From positions 2,377,501 to 2,441,500 of the forward strand of contig NC_018010.1 in NCBI RefSeq assembly GCF_000265405.1: a stretch of DNA of 64,000 nucleotides, read 5' to 3'. The translations under genes were made by a program, and so were the position numbers. This DNA comes from Belliella baltica DSM 15883. Its GTDB lineage: Bacteria > Bacteroidota > Bacteroidia > Cytophagales > Cyclobacteriaceae. Below, piece by piece: positions 53,508-61,507 of this stretch. Positions within the stretch are counted from its first letter, which is position 1. Each line of letters opens with the position of its first letter. Under the pieces are notes generated by a model. The model made no database searches and was not told the DNA's origin. It saw only the letters and a list, made by a program, of their open reading frames with translations.

Positions 53508-54596
53508 TTGGAAACAAAAACTTTAGATCGTTGGGGAATGAATCTCCAGAAACCTTTGATCATCGCAGGGCCCTGTAGCGTAGAGACTCCTGAGCAGCTG
53601 GATAGGACTGTTGCAGGATTGGTAGATCAAGGTGTGAGAATCATCCGTGGTGGAGTTTGGAAACCTAGAACGAGACCGGGTAATTTTGAAGGGGTGGGAG
53701 CAATTGCTTTGCCTTGGATCAAAGAAGTGAAGGAGAAGTATGGTGTCAAGTTCGCAATAGAAGTTGCAAACCCTAACCATGTGGAACAAGCGCTTGAAGC
53801 TGGTATTGACTTATTATGGATTGGAGCAAGGACCACCGTTAATCCGTTTGCGGTTCAGGAAATTGCTGATAGTTTAAAGGGAGTAGATATTCCAATTTTT
53901 GTCAAGAATCCTGTGAATCCAGATTTAGCACTTTGGATTGGGGCTTTAGAAAGATTAGATCAAGCAGGTTTGAAGCGAATAGGAGCGATTCACAGGGGTT
54001 TTTCAAATTTTAATGATACAAAATATAGGAACTCCCCAATGTGGCAGCTTCCGATTGAATTAAAAACCAAAATCCCGAATTTACCTTTGTTGAATGACCC
54101 TAGTCACATTGGTGGAAAAAGAGATTTGCTATTTGATATCGCACAGATGGCTTATGACTTGAATTTTGATGGTTTGATCGTAGAATCTCATATCGATCCA
54201 GATAAAGCTTGGTCAGATGCGGCACAACAACTGACTCCTGATGCATTTGGTGCAATGCTTAAAAGTCTTAAGACAAGAAATAGTGGATTGGAAAATCCAA
54301 TATTTAAGCATCAACTTGAGCAACTTAGAGAACAGATTGATGAAGTAGATAGAGAACTATTAGAAGTTTTGACTCGCCGGATGAGCTTAGTTGAGCAAGT
54401 GGGAGAATATAAAAAATCAAATAACTTGACCGTTTTTCAAATTGAGAGATGGAAGAAAGTTTTCAAAACAAGAGCTGATTGGGCAGAGTCCATGAATGTA
54501 AATCCTGAATTTATCAAGGAGGTTTTTAAACTTATTCATACCGAATCGATTAATAAACAAACGGAAATTATGGAAGGCAGAAAACTGGAAAAATAA
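53508..54596 (+). CDS. Bifunctional DAHP synthase / chorismate mutase (first copy)
   Basis: 362 residues. Residues 1-255 are a type I-beta DAHP synthase ('LIIAGPCSVETPEQLD', 'GGVWKPRTRPGNFEGVG', 'LLWIGARTTVNPFAVQE', 'RIGAIHRGFSNF', 'LPLLNDPSHIGG'). Residues 265-350 are an AroQ chorismate mutase ('QLREQIDEVDRELLEVLTRR'). It starts the shikimate pathway and makes prephenate. The start is TTG at 53508, aligned with the second copy's N-terminus; the first ATG (53538) would drop ten residues. Unlike the second copy, it has no leader attenuator. It is a near-tandem paralogue of the gene at 54.9 kb. Confidence 0.9.
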   Translation: METKTLDRWGMNLQKPLIIAGPCSVETPEQLDRTVAGLVDQGVRIIRGGVWKPRTRPGNFEGVGAIALPWIKEVKEKYGVKFAIEVANPNHVEQALEAGIDLLWIGARTTVNPFAVQEIADSLKGVDIPIFVKNPVNPDLALWIGALERLDQAGLKRIGAIHRGFSNFNDTKYRNSPMWQLPIELKTKIPNLPLLNDPSHIGGKRDLLFDIAQMAYDLNFDGLIVESHIDPDKAWSDAAQQLTPDAFGAMLKSLKTRNSGLENPIFKHQLEQLREQIDEVDRELLEVLTRRMSLVEQVGEYKKSNNLTVFQIERWKKVFKTRADWAESMNVNPEFIKEVFKLIHTESINKQTEIMEGRKLEK

Positions 54597-54749
54597 TTTT
54601 CAAATAGATGGATCCTAGATTTTAAGTAATTTTGAAAAATCAAGTCCAAATTATATTCTGCACAAAAAAGAATTTCTTTAGTCTTTTGATGAATTGGCAA
54701 CATTGTCAATTAGTTTTATCTAATTGGTAAAAAAATATTGAAAAATTAA

Positions 54750-54780
54750 TTTGTTTTTAAAAAATGACCATTTACATTTG
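54750..54780 (+). promoter_or_regulatory. Consensus promoter of the aromatic operon
   Basis: TTTG (54750-54753), 19 bases, TACATTTG (54773-54780) is a perfect match to the Bacteroidota consensus. The predicted transcription start lies at or within a base or two of the leader-peptide ATG at 54785, so the leader mRNA would be leaderless. Confidence 0.72.
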
Positions 54781-54784
54781 AAGT

Positions 54785-54880
54785 ATGTTAATCACAGCAG
54801 CGATATATTTTACATTCTTTTACTTTTATTTTCGTCCTAAAGGTCGAATCGGAGCTGCGTATTGTCTAGTCAAAAAATAA
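54785..54880 (+). CDS. Aromatic-amino-acid leader peptide (attenuator)
   Basis: 31 codons, too short for normal ORF calls. It starts 'MLITAAI' and then reads YFTFFYFYF: eight Tyr or Phe codons within nine (54806-54832), followed by 'RPKGRIGAAYCLVKK' and TAA. A Phe/Tyr-rich leader just ahead of a terminator and a Phe/Tyr biosynthesis operon is the classic design of ribosome-mediated attenuation. Stalling of a ribosome at these codons when charged tRNA-Phe or tRNA-Tyr is scarce would alter the downstream RNA fold. Expression of the peptide is inferred. Confidence 0.78.
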   Translation: MLITAAIYFTFFYFYFRPKGRIGAAYCLVKK

Positions 54881-54910
54881 ACAATCATACAAACACAGAA
54901 GCCCGATTCG
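54845..54910 (+). promoter_or_regulatory. Antiterminator pairing region
   Basis: CGAATCGG at 54845-54852 is perfectly complementary to CCGATTCG at 54903-54910, which is most of the 5' arm of the terminator. Formation of this 8-bp helix and of the terminator are mutually exclusive. A small hairpin at 54833-54846 (CG-T-CC, TAAA loop, GG-T-CG) shares two bases with the first segment and may add control. Confidence 0.65.
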
Positions 54911-54929
54911 CAAGAGTCGGGCTTTTTTT
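54899..54929 (+). terminator. Attenuator terminator of the aromatic operon
   Basis: 11-bp stem (54899-54909 with 54914-54924, one G-T pair) capped by a GCAA (GNRA) tetraloop and followed by seven T. It lies 18 bases after the leader stop codon and 20 bases before the ATG of the second DAHP synthase, so it can only act as an attenuator. Confidence 0.85.
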
Positions 54930-54948
54930 ATTCAAACCAATTAAACTC

Positions 54949-56046
54949 ATGGAAAATCACTTACAAACAAAAGACTGGGGACTCGGATTAAATGGTCATT
55001 TGATCATTGCAGGACCTTGTAGCGCAGAAACGCCAGAACAGATAGAAAAAGTCTGTTTGGATATGAAGAAGGAAAATATGATTCCTCATCTTTTTAGAGC
55101 TGGAATCTGGAAGCCAAGAACCAGACCAGGGAGTTTCGAAGGGATTGGAGAAGAGGGTTTGACATGGATGGAAATCGTAAGAAATCACCTGAACATTCCG
55201 ATCACGACCGAAGTTGGAAATGCAGCGCATGTTGAGTTGGCATTGAAGCACAAAGTAGATGTACTTTGGATTGGAGCCAGGACTACGGTTAATCCGTTTG
55301 CAGTGCAGGAAATTGCTGATGCATTGAAAGGCGTAGATATTCCTGTGATGGTGAAAAATCCAATGAATCCTGACCTTCAACTTTGGCTGGGAGCTTTGGA
55401 AAGACTTCAAACTGTTGGCATCAACAAGTTAGCAGCAATCCACAGAGGGTTCTCCGATTCCTATGACAAACGTTTTAGAAATAAGCCAAATTGGTCTATG
55501 CCAATTCACTTAAAGAGAGAGTGGAAAGGAATGGAAGTGATCAACGACCCAAGTCATATTGTTGGAAATAGAGCAGGTATTTTGGAGACTGCTCAGCGTG
55601 CGATTAATTTTGGTTTAGATGGATTGATGATTGAAACACACCATGATCCTGACAATGCTTGGTCTGATGCAAAACAGCAAGTAACTCCTGCTGCTTTAAA
55701 GCAAATTCTTTCTAAGATTGATTTTAGAGAAACTGCTGGTTCGGAAAATCCAGGTGAAAGACTCAATGACTTGAGAACTGCAGTAGATCATTTGGATGAT
55801 CAATTGTTGGATTTGTTACAAGAAAGATTCTCCATGATCGATCAAATAGGAGCCTATAAAAGAGAAAATCACCTGACCGTATTCCAATCTGACAGATGGA
55901 AATACGTAATGGAATCTAGAACACAAAAGGGAGTGAAGAAAAATTTGAGTGAAAAATTCATGAAAGAATTGCTTTACTGTATTCATGAAGAATCAGTTAA
56001 AAGACAAGAAAAGCAATTACGAGAAGCAGATCCAGTTAAGAGATAG
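54949..56046 (+). CDS. Bifunctional DAHP synthase / chorismate mutase (second copy)
   Basis: 365 residues from the ATG at 54949; the open frame upstream of it runs through the terminator and is not coding. Same architecture as the first copy: DAHP synthase (1-257, 'LIIAGPCSAETPEQIEK', 'LWIGARTTVNPFAVQE', 'MEVINDPSHIVGN') and AroQ chorismate mutase (268-355, 'DLRTAVDHLDDQLLDLLQER'). It is the first structural gene of the attenuated operon leading to Phe and Tyr. The two copies share long identical stretches and probably differ in regulation. Confidence 0.92.
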   Translation: MENHLQTKDWGLGLNGHLIIAGPCSAETPEQIEKVCLDMKKENMIPHLFRAGIWKPRTRPGSFEGIGEEGLTWMEIVRNHLNIPITTEVGNAAHVELALKHKVDVLWIGARTTVNPFAVQEIADALKGVDIPVMVKNPMNPDLQLWLGALERLQTVGINKLAAIHRGFSDSYDKRFRNKPNWSMPIHLKREWKGMEVINDPSHIVGNRAGILETAQRAINFGLDGLMIETHHDPDNAWSDAKQQVTPAALKQILSKIDFRETAGSENPGERLNDLRTAVDHLDDQLLDLLQERFSMIDQIGAYKRENHLTVFQSDRWKYVMESRTQKGVKKNLSEKFMKELLYCIHEESVKRQEKQLREADPVKR

Positions 56047-56058
56047 TAATTAGGTTAA

Positions 56059-56141
56059 AATGTTGAAAGGTTTAAAATTTATTGGCAATCATTGATTTCA
56101 TTTTGTTTTTAATCATTGCTAATCTCAAACTTTTCAACATT
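56059..56141. repeat. Imperfect inverted repeat between DAHPS-CM and aroB
   Basis: AATGTTGAAAGGTTT (56059-56073) and AAACTTTTCAACATT (56127-56141) are inverted copies with one G-T mismatch; the interior has further complementarity (GCAAT / ATTGC). Part of the unit recurs at 58498 before pheA (ATGTTG-AAGGTT). Looks like a dispersed REP-like element inside the operon. Confidence 0.55.
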
Positions 56142-56213
56142 CCAAATTTACAATTTTATAACTTTTATACCCGGGCATTTTGTAATTTCGAGTCAATTAA
56201 TAACATAGAAAAA

Positions 56214-57245
56214 TTGGAATCAATTATATTTTCTAATACCATATCGGATGATCTTGCTGGGTTTTTGAACAGACAGGATTATTCCCAACTCGGATTGATC
56301 ATGGATAGCAATACACAGGAGCATTGCTATCCATTGATTAAATCCAAGCTACTACCACATCGAACTTTCGCTTTTGCTGCAGGAGAGATCAATAAAAACC
56401 TCGACACCTGCATTCAAATCTGGCAATGGATGACAGATTGTGGGTTTGATCGAAAAGCACTGATAATCAATCTTGGTGGAGGAGTTACGGGCGATATGGG
56501 CGGCTTTTGCGCCAGCACTTACAAGAGAGGTGTGCGCTTTATCAACATACCGACCACACTACTTTCTCAAGTCGATGCCAGTGTAGGAGGGAAGCTTGGG
56601 ATCGATTTCAATGGTTTCAAGAATCATATCGGTGTTTTTGCAGAACCAATTGCTGTCCTTATTTCAGATGAATTTCTCAAAACCTTACCAGTAAACGAAT
56701 TGCGTTCAGGATATGCAGAAGTGGTTAAACATGGTTTGATTCAAAATGCAGATTATTTTTCTTGTCTGAAAATTCAAGATTGGGAATCTCAAGATTGGAA
56801 GACCTTGATTGAAAAGTCAGTCAGCATAAAAAAGTCAGTGGTAGAAAAAGATCCAAAGGAATCGGGACTGAGAAAGATTCTCAATTTTGGGCACACCATT
56901 GGTCATGCTTTTGAATCCTTTTATTTGGATTCTGAAAACCATTTGCTTCATGGCGAAGCAATTGCCATCGGAATGATTTCTGAAGCTTTTCTCTCAAACA
57001 AAAAATCAGGCTTGACTTTAGATGAATTGAAGCAAATAACAAATTTACTCTTAGGGGTGTATGGGAAAATAGAAATTCCAATGGCTGATGTTGATGCTAT
57101 TGTAGCACTTTGTTCGCAAGACAAGAAAAATGATTCCGATCGTATAAATTTCTCCCTTCTTAGGAAAATCGGACAGTGCGAATACAACATCACAGGGAGT
57201 ATAACAGAAATAAAAGAAGCAATCGCATTTTACAAATCTCTTTAA
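56214..57245 (+). CDS. aroB: 3-dehydroquinate synthase
   Basis: 343 residues, NAD- and metal-dependent cyclisation of DAHP. 'INLGGGVTGDMGGFCASTYKRG' (NAD loop), 'IPTTLLSQVDASVGGKLGID', 'YAEVVKHGLIQN' and 'ILNFGHTIGHAFES' with 'LLHGEAIAIG' (metal-binding His/Glu) are all present. The frame is open from 56082, but that extension is formed from the repeat element and is not AroB-like. I choose TTG at 56214 ('LESIIFSNT'), which gives a normal family length. The start is thus tentative. Confidence 0.9.
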   Translation: MESIIFSNTISDDLAGFLNRQDYSQLGLIMDSNTQEHCYPLIKSKLLPHRTFAFAAGEINKNLDTCIQIWQWMTDCGFDRKALIINLGGGVTGDMGGFCASTYKRGVRFINIPTTLLSQVDASVGGKLGIDFNGFKNHIGVFAEPIAVLISDEFLKTLPVNELRSGYAEVVKHGLIQNADYFSCLKIQDWESQDWKTLIEKSVSIKKSVVEKDPKESGLRKILNFGHTIGHAFESFYLDSENHLLHGEAIAIGMISEAFLSNKKSGLTLDELKQITNLLLGVYGKIEIPMADVDAIVALCSQDKKNDSDRINFSLLRKIGQCEYNITGSITEIKEAIAFYKSL

Positions 57246-57272
57246 GAACATCTTCAAGCCTATTTATATCTA

Positions 57273-58484
57273 ATGAATACCATTACATTATCTCAACTAT
57301 CAAAATTCAAAATTACGGATATTCCACTTCCTTCTTCAAAAAGCGAAAGCAATAGGGTATTGATTATTGATGCTTTGACGGAAGGTGAAAATCAGATCAG
57401 GAATCTCGCTGAGGCAAGAGATACGCAAACGATGATTCGATTGCTTGAGACTAATCCACCTGTTTTGGATGTGCTTGATGCTGGTACGACAATGCGTTTT
57501 CTTACTGCATATGCTACTGTTACCAATCAGAATAAGATTATGACTGGTACAGCTAGGATGTGTGAACGCCCAATTGGGATCTTGGTAGATGCACTGAGAG
57601 AGCTCGGTGGGGAGATACATTATATGAATAAAGAAGGCTATCCACCTTTGGCGATTCATGGTTTTAGCAATCAAAAGACCAATAAAATCAAGATAAGAGG
57701 AGATGTAAGCAGTCAATATATTTCAGCTTTGCTGATGATTGCACCGATTTTGCCAGAAGGTTTGGAGTTGGAGTTGGAAGGCAAAGTAGGCTCGAGAACT
57801 TACATAGAAATGACACTAGAGTTGATGGCCCAATTTGGTGTGACATATACTTGGATTGAAAATAGAATTCTTATTGCTCCTCAAAAATATCAGCCATCAA
57901 GTTTTGCCGTAGAGTCTGATTGGTCCGGTGCAAGTTATTGGTTCAGTCTATTGGCATGTGCCGATGAAGGAGAATTGTTTCTAAGAGGACTGAAGCAAAA
58001 CAGCCTTCAAGGTGATTTCAAGATCGTGGAAATCATGGATCATTTGGGAGTTAGAAGTGAATTTAATAAATCAGGTGTTAAATTAACCAAGCAACCTATC
58101 AAGGGTTTGAAGTCATGGGATTTTACCCATTGTCCTGATTTGGCACAAACGGTGGCTGTCACGTGCGCAATCTTAGGTCAGAAAGTGGAGTTTTCTGGTC
58201 TTGAAAGTCTAAGAATCAAAGAAACAGATAGAATCTTAGCTTTACAGCAAGAACTAGCCAAGTTTAACGCTCAACTAGTAGAAGGTGAAAATGAAGTGTT
58301 TACATTAATTCCTTCAGTTGATATTCCAAGAGAAGTTCAAATTCAAACTTATGATGACCACAGGATGGCGATGGCATTTATGCCATTGATGACCAAAACT
58401 CAAGTCATCATCGAAGATCCAGAAGTAGTCAACAAATCCTACCCAAGTTTTTGGAAACACGTGGAATTGGTGAAAGAATTGTAA
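57273..58484 (+). CDS. aroA: 3-phosphoshikimate 1-carboxyvinyltransferase (EPSP synthase)
   Basis: 403 residues with the two-domain inside-out barrel. N-terminal 'LPSSKSESNRVLIIDALTEG' and 'LDAGTTMRFLTAYATV', the 'DVSSQYISALLMIAPIL' segment, the 'KETDRILALQQEL' region and 'YDDHRMAMAFMPL' near the end are EPSPS hallmarks. It joins shikimate-3-phosphate with phosphoenolpyruvate. The N-terminus 'KFKITDIPLPSSKSESNR' differs from the common LPGSKS form. Cotranscribed with aroB (27-base gap). Confidence 0.95.
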   Translation: MNTITLSQLSKFKITDIPLPSSKSESNRVLIIDALTEGENQIRNLAEARDTQTMIRLLETNPPVLDVLDAGTTMRFLTAYATVTNQNKIMTGTARMCERPIGILVDALRELGGEIHYMNKEGYPPLAIHGFSNQKTNKIKIRGDVSSQYISALLMIAPILPEGLELELEGKVGSRTYIEMTLELMAQFGVTYTWIENRILIAPQKYQPSSFAVESDWSGASYWFSLLACADEGELFLRGLKQNSLQGDFKIVEIMDHLGVRSEFNKSGVKLTKQPIKGLKSWDFTHCPDLAQTVAVTCAILGQKVEFSGLESLRIKETDRILALQQELAKFNAQLVEGENEVFTLIPSVDIPREVQIQTYDDHRMAMAFMPLMTKTQVIIEDPEVVNKSYPSFWKHVELVKEL

Positions 58485-58497
58485 GGTTTGAAATATA

Positions 58498-58526
58498 TGT
58501 TGGAAGGTTGTAAAGTTTTAACAATA
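58498..58526. repeat. Partial copy of the intergenic repeat
   Basis: ATGTTGGAAGGTTGTAAAG and following bases resemble the left arm of the element at 56059. No right arm is obvious here. Confidence 0.4.
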
Positions 58527-58586
58527 TAAACTTGGTTACTAAACCACCTGCAAAAAGCTGATTTCAATCGTTTATTTATATGATCC

Positions 58587-58640
58587 TATCTCGTGTTTAT
58601 CTAGTCTCATATCTAATGTCTCGCTTCTAATATCTCTTTC
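58587..58640. repeat. Degenerate pyrimidine-rich microrepeat upstream of pheA
   Basis: The plus strand repeats units of the form 'ATCT(C/A)' and 'TAATGTCTC', 'TAATATCTC' with a period of about 8 to 11 bases up to the pheA ATG. It is non-coding. Similar 'TCTAATATCT' strings are, from memory, frequent between Bacteroidota genes. Confidence 0.5.
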
Positions 58641-58641
58641 T

Positions 58642-59460
58642 ATGAAAATATCAATTCAAGGAATACCGGGTTCTTTTCATCATCAAGTGGCGCTCAATTG
58701 TTTTGGAGAGGACGCAGAGATTTTGGGTTTTAGGACTTTTGAAGAAGCTGCCAAATGTGTGAGTAAAGGAGAATGTGAATTTGGGATTTTAGCCATTGAA
58801 AATTCAATCGCTGGTGCTATTCTTCCAAATTATGAATTGATAGATCGCTATAATCTGACGATCAAGGATGAATATTACTTGCCAATTTCTCATAATTTGA
58901 TGTGTCTGAAAGGACAGAAAATCGATGATATTACCGAAGTAAGGTCTCACCCCATGGCCTTGTTGCAATGCAAGAAGTTTTTTGAAGCCTATCCGAATAT
59001 CAAATTGATTGATGATATCGATACAGCTTCCGTTTCGCGAAAAATTAGAGATGAAAAATTAAAAAATGTAGCAGCAATAGCTAGCACAACAGCCGCAAAA
59101 ATTTATGGGCTAGAAATACTTGCAGGCGATATTCAAACCGTCAAAAATAATTTTACCCGATTCATCATTTTACAGAAACCAATTTTAGAGTTAGGCTTTT
59201 CTCAGCCCAATAAGGCTTCTATCAAAGTAACTGTTAACAATGAAAAAGGCATTCTTGCAAAATTATTGTCATTGATCAGTAGCTCTGGTTTGGACTTGAG
59301 TAAAATTCAATCTATCCCCGTGATTGACAAACCTTGGGAGTACGCATTTTTTATAGATTTGCAATTCGAGAATTATCAAGCCTATCAGTCGGTAATTCAA
59401 GATATAAAAAATGATTTTGGCGATGTGAAAATTTTCGGTGAATACGAGAACAGAAAGTGA
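58642..59460 (+). CDS. pheA: Prephenate dehydratase
   Basis: 272 residues. PDT domain 'IQGIPGSFHHQVALNCFG', 'FGILAIENSIAGAILPNYEL', 'VRSHPMALLQCKKF' and the 'NFTRFIIL' motif (catalytic Thr), followed by a C-terminal ACT domain (about 192-268) with 'GILAKLLSLISSSGLDLSKIQS', the usual site of Phe feedback control. It lacks a chorismate mutase domain, which is supplied by the DAHPS-CM proteins. Stop overlaps the next start (TGATG). Confidence 0.94.
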   Translation: MKISIQGIPGSFHHQVALNCFGEDAEILGFRTFEEAAKCVSKGECEFGILAIENSIAGAILPNYELIDRYNLTIKDEYYLPISHNLMCLKGQKIDDITEVRSHPMALLQCKKFFEAYPNIKLIDDIDTASVSRKIRDEKLKNVAAIASTTAAKIYGLEILAGDIQTVKNNFTRFIILQKPILELGFSQPNKASIKVTVNNEKGILAKLLSLISSSGLDLSKIQSIPVIDKPWEYAFFIDLQFENYQAYQSVIQDIKNDFGDVKIFGEYENRK

Positions 59461-60605
59461 TGAAGGGTTTTTCTAATCGACTAACATATATCGAGGAATA
59501 TTATTTTTCCAAAAAACTTAAAGAAGTCCGTCAGTTGATTTCTGAAGGGAAGCCTGTAATCAATATGGGAATAGGAAGTCCGGATTTACCACCGCACCCT
59601 TCAGTGATCAAGGCACTCCAAGATACTGCTTCAGATTCCCTTTCCCACGGGTACCAAGGATATCAGGGTATACCTGAGTTGAGAAAGGCTTTTGCTGATT
59701 TTTATCAAAAGTATTATGGAGTTGATCTCAATCCTAACGCTGAAATACTTCCTTTGATGGGTTCGAAAGAGGGAATAGTACACATCTCCATGGCGTTTTT
59801 GAATGCAGGTGATGAAGTTCTTATCCCAAATCCCGGTTATCCCACTTATGCCTCAGCGGTACAGCTTGTAGAAGCTAAGGCTGTTTTCTATGACTTGGAC
59901 AAAATAAATGACTGGCAGCCAAATTTTGCAGAATTGAAAAAAAACGATCTTTCAAAAGTGAAATTGATGTGGGTTAATTATCCTCACATGCCGACGGGAG
60001 CAAGAGCTAATCAAGATTTATTTGAAAAGATTATTCAGTTTGGGAAGAAGCATAATATTTTGATCATTCATGATAATCCTTACAGCTTTATTTTAGAAGA
60101 TAAACCTTCAAGTATTTTATCAATAAACGGAGCGAAGGAAATTGCATTGGAGCTCAATTCCCTCAGTAAAACCGCAAATATGGCGGGATGGAGAGTTGGA
60201 GCTTTAGTGGGGAAGGCAGAATTGGTTGATGCAGTGCTGAAAGTAAAAAGCAATATGGATTCAGGGATGTTTCTAGGGATCCAAAAAGGTGCTATTGCTG
60301 CACTTTCATTAGGTCAAGATTGGTATGCTTCACTGAATGAGACTTATGGGAAAAGAAGAAACTTAGTCTGGGAATTAGCTGACCTTTTGGATTTGGAGGT
60401 AGAAAAAGAAGCTGTAGGGATGTTCGTCTGGGCGAAAATCAAAAACGATAAAACAGATATAGATTTTGTGGACGAGTTACTTGATCAACATCACTTGTTT
60501 ATCACGCCAGGAAGTGTTTTCGGAAGTCAGGGGAAAGGATATGTTCGTTTTTCACTTTGCATTTCAGAAAAAAAAATAGAAGAAGTAATCAATAGAATCA
60601 AATAA
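59460..60605 (+). CDS. Class I aminotransferase of the aromatic operon
   Basis: 381 residues from the ATG at 59460. It has the fold-type I aminotransferase blocks: 'VINMGIGSPDLPPHPSV', 'LIPNPGYPTYASAVQL', 'WVNYPHMPTGA', and the PLP lysine region 'ALELNSLSKTANMAGWRVGA' (Lys in 'SLSKT'). By position between pheA and tyrA it should transaminate phenylpyruvate and 4-hydroxyphenylpyruvate, or prephenate; the acceptor is not shown. LL-diaminopimelate-type relatives look similar, so the name is not certain. Confidence 0.88.
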   Translation: MKGFSNRLTYIEEYYFSKKLKEVRQLISEGKPVINMGIGSPDLPPHPSVIKALQDTASDSLSHGYQGYQGIPELRKAFADFYQKYYGVDLNPNAEILPLMGSKEGIVHISMAFLNAGDEVLIPNPGYPTYASAVQLVEAKAVFYDLDKINDWQPNFAELKKNDLSKVKLMWVNYPHMPTGARANQDLFEKIIQFGKKHNILIIHDNPYSFILEDKPSSILSINGAKEIALELNSLSKTANMAGWRVGALVGKAELVDAVLKVKSNMDSGMFLGIQKGAIAALSLGQDWYASLNETYGKRRNLVWELADLLDLEVEKEAVGMFVWAKIKNDKTDIDFVDELLDQHHLFITPGSVFGSQGKGYVRFSLCISEKKIEEVINRIK

Positions 60606-60615
60606 AACCATCAAT

Positions 60616-61464
60616 ATGAAAAAGATACACATTATCGGGTTAGGACTTTTGGGAGGTTCTTTTTCCTTAGCTTTAAAACAGGCTAAACCTGATATTAAAT
60701 TTACTGGGTTTGATGCCAATCCCAAAAATCTAGAAGATGCTCAAATCTTAGGAATCATAGATGAAGCTAAAGAAGAACCAGATGCAGATACGGATGTCAT
60801 CATCTTAGCGACTCCAGCGAATACGCTATCTGGACTTTTAATCAAATATTTGGATCAAGTAGGACCAAACACATTGATTATAGACTTTGGTTCTACGAAG
60901 GAAAATCTCTGCAAAGCGGTTACAGAGCATCCTAAAAGAGCCCAATATTTGGCAGGACACCCAATAGCAGGTACGGAATATTCTGGGCCAAAAGCAGCTA
61001 AAGCTGACTTATTGGATAAGAAAGTATTTATCATCTGCGAAATGGAATTGACTGATGTGCATTTGAAAGGAATGGCTTATGACATCTTAGAAGCGCTCAA
61101 TATGAAACTGAGATTTATGGATGCTGAAGAGCATGACAGACATCTTGCCTTCGTGTCGCATCTATCACACGTATCTTCTTTTATGCTTGGCAAGACTGTT
61201 TTGGATAAGATGGAAGATGAAAAAAATATCTTTGATATGGCAGGTTCAGGTTTTGCATCTACGGTAAGGTTGGCCAAATCCTCTCCTGCTATGTGGGCAC
61301 CGATTATGGAGGAAAACAAAAAAAATATGCTCGAAGCCTTAAGTCTTTATATATCTAATTTGTCAAAATTCAGAGATAAAATCATTGCTGAAGACTTTGA
61401 AAGTCTAGCTTCAGAAATGCAGAAAATCAACAAAATTGGAGATATTTTAGATTTAGGAAAATAA
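60616..61464 (+). CDS. tyrA: Prephenate dehydrogenase
   Basis: 282 residues. N-terminal NAD(P)-binding motif 'IIGLGLLGGSFSLALKQ' (GxGxxG), then 'VIILATPANTL', 'GHPIAGTEYSGPKAAKADLL', and the helical dimerisation domain with 'HDRHLAFVSHLSHVSSFMLG' (active-site His) and 'DMAGSGFASTVRLAKSSPAM'. It makes 4-hydroxyphenylpyruvate for tyrosine. Last gene before the terminator of the operon. Confidence 0.95.
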   Translation: MKKIHIIGLGLLGGSFSLALKQAKPDIKFTGFDANPKNLEDAQILGIIDEAKEEPDADTDVIILATPANTLSGLLIKYLDQVGPNTLIIDFGSTKENLCKAVTEHPKRAQYLAGHPIAGTEYSGPKAAKADLLDKKVFIICEMELTDVHLKGMAYDILEALNMKLRFMDAEEHDRHLAFVSHLSHVSSFMLGKTVLDKMEDEKNIFDMAGSGFASTVRLAKSSPAMWAPIMEENKKNMLEALSLYISNLSKFRDKIIAEDFESLASEMQKINKIGDILDLGK

Positions 61465-61467
61465 AAT

Positions 61468-61501
61468 AAAAACCCCTGTTAGTTTGCTAGCAGGGGTTTT
61501 T
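61468..61501 (+). terminator. Terminator of the aromatic operon
   Basis: AAAAACCCCTG (61468-61478) pairs with CAGGGGTTTTT (61491-61501), with four inner pairs and a 4-nt loop. It can also serve the convergent higA gene. Confidence 0.93.
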
Positions 61502-61507
61502 ATAATT

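Noticed and set aside
54862..54948. N-terminal extension of the second DAHP synthase
   Set aside because: It runs through the attenuator terminator; the paralogue aligns from the ATG at 54949.
56082..56213. N-terminal extension of aroB
   Set aside because: It is translated from the inverted-repeat element, is hydrophobic and unlike any AroB start, and begins only with a TTG.
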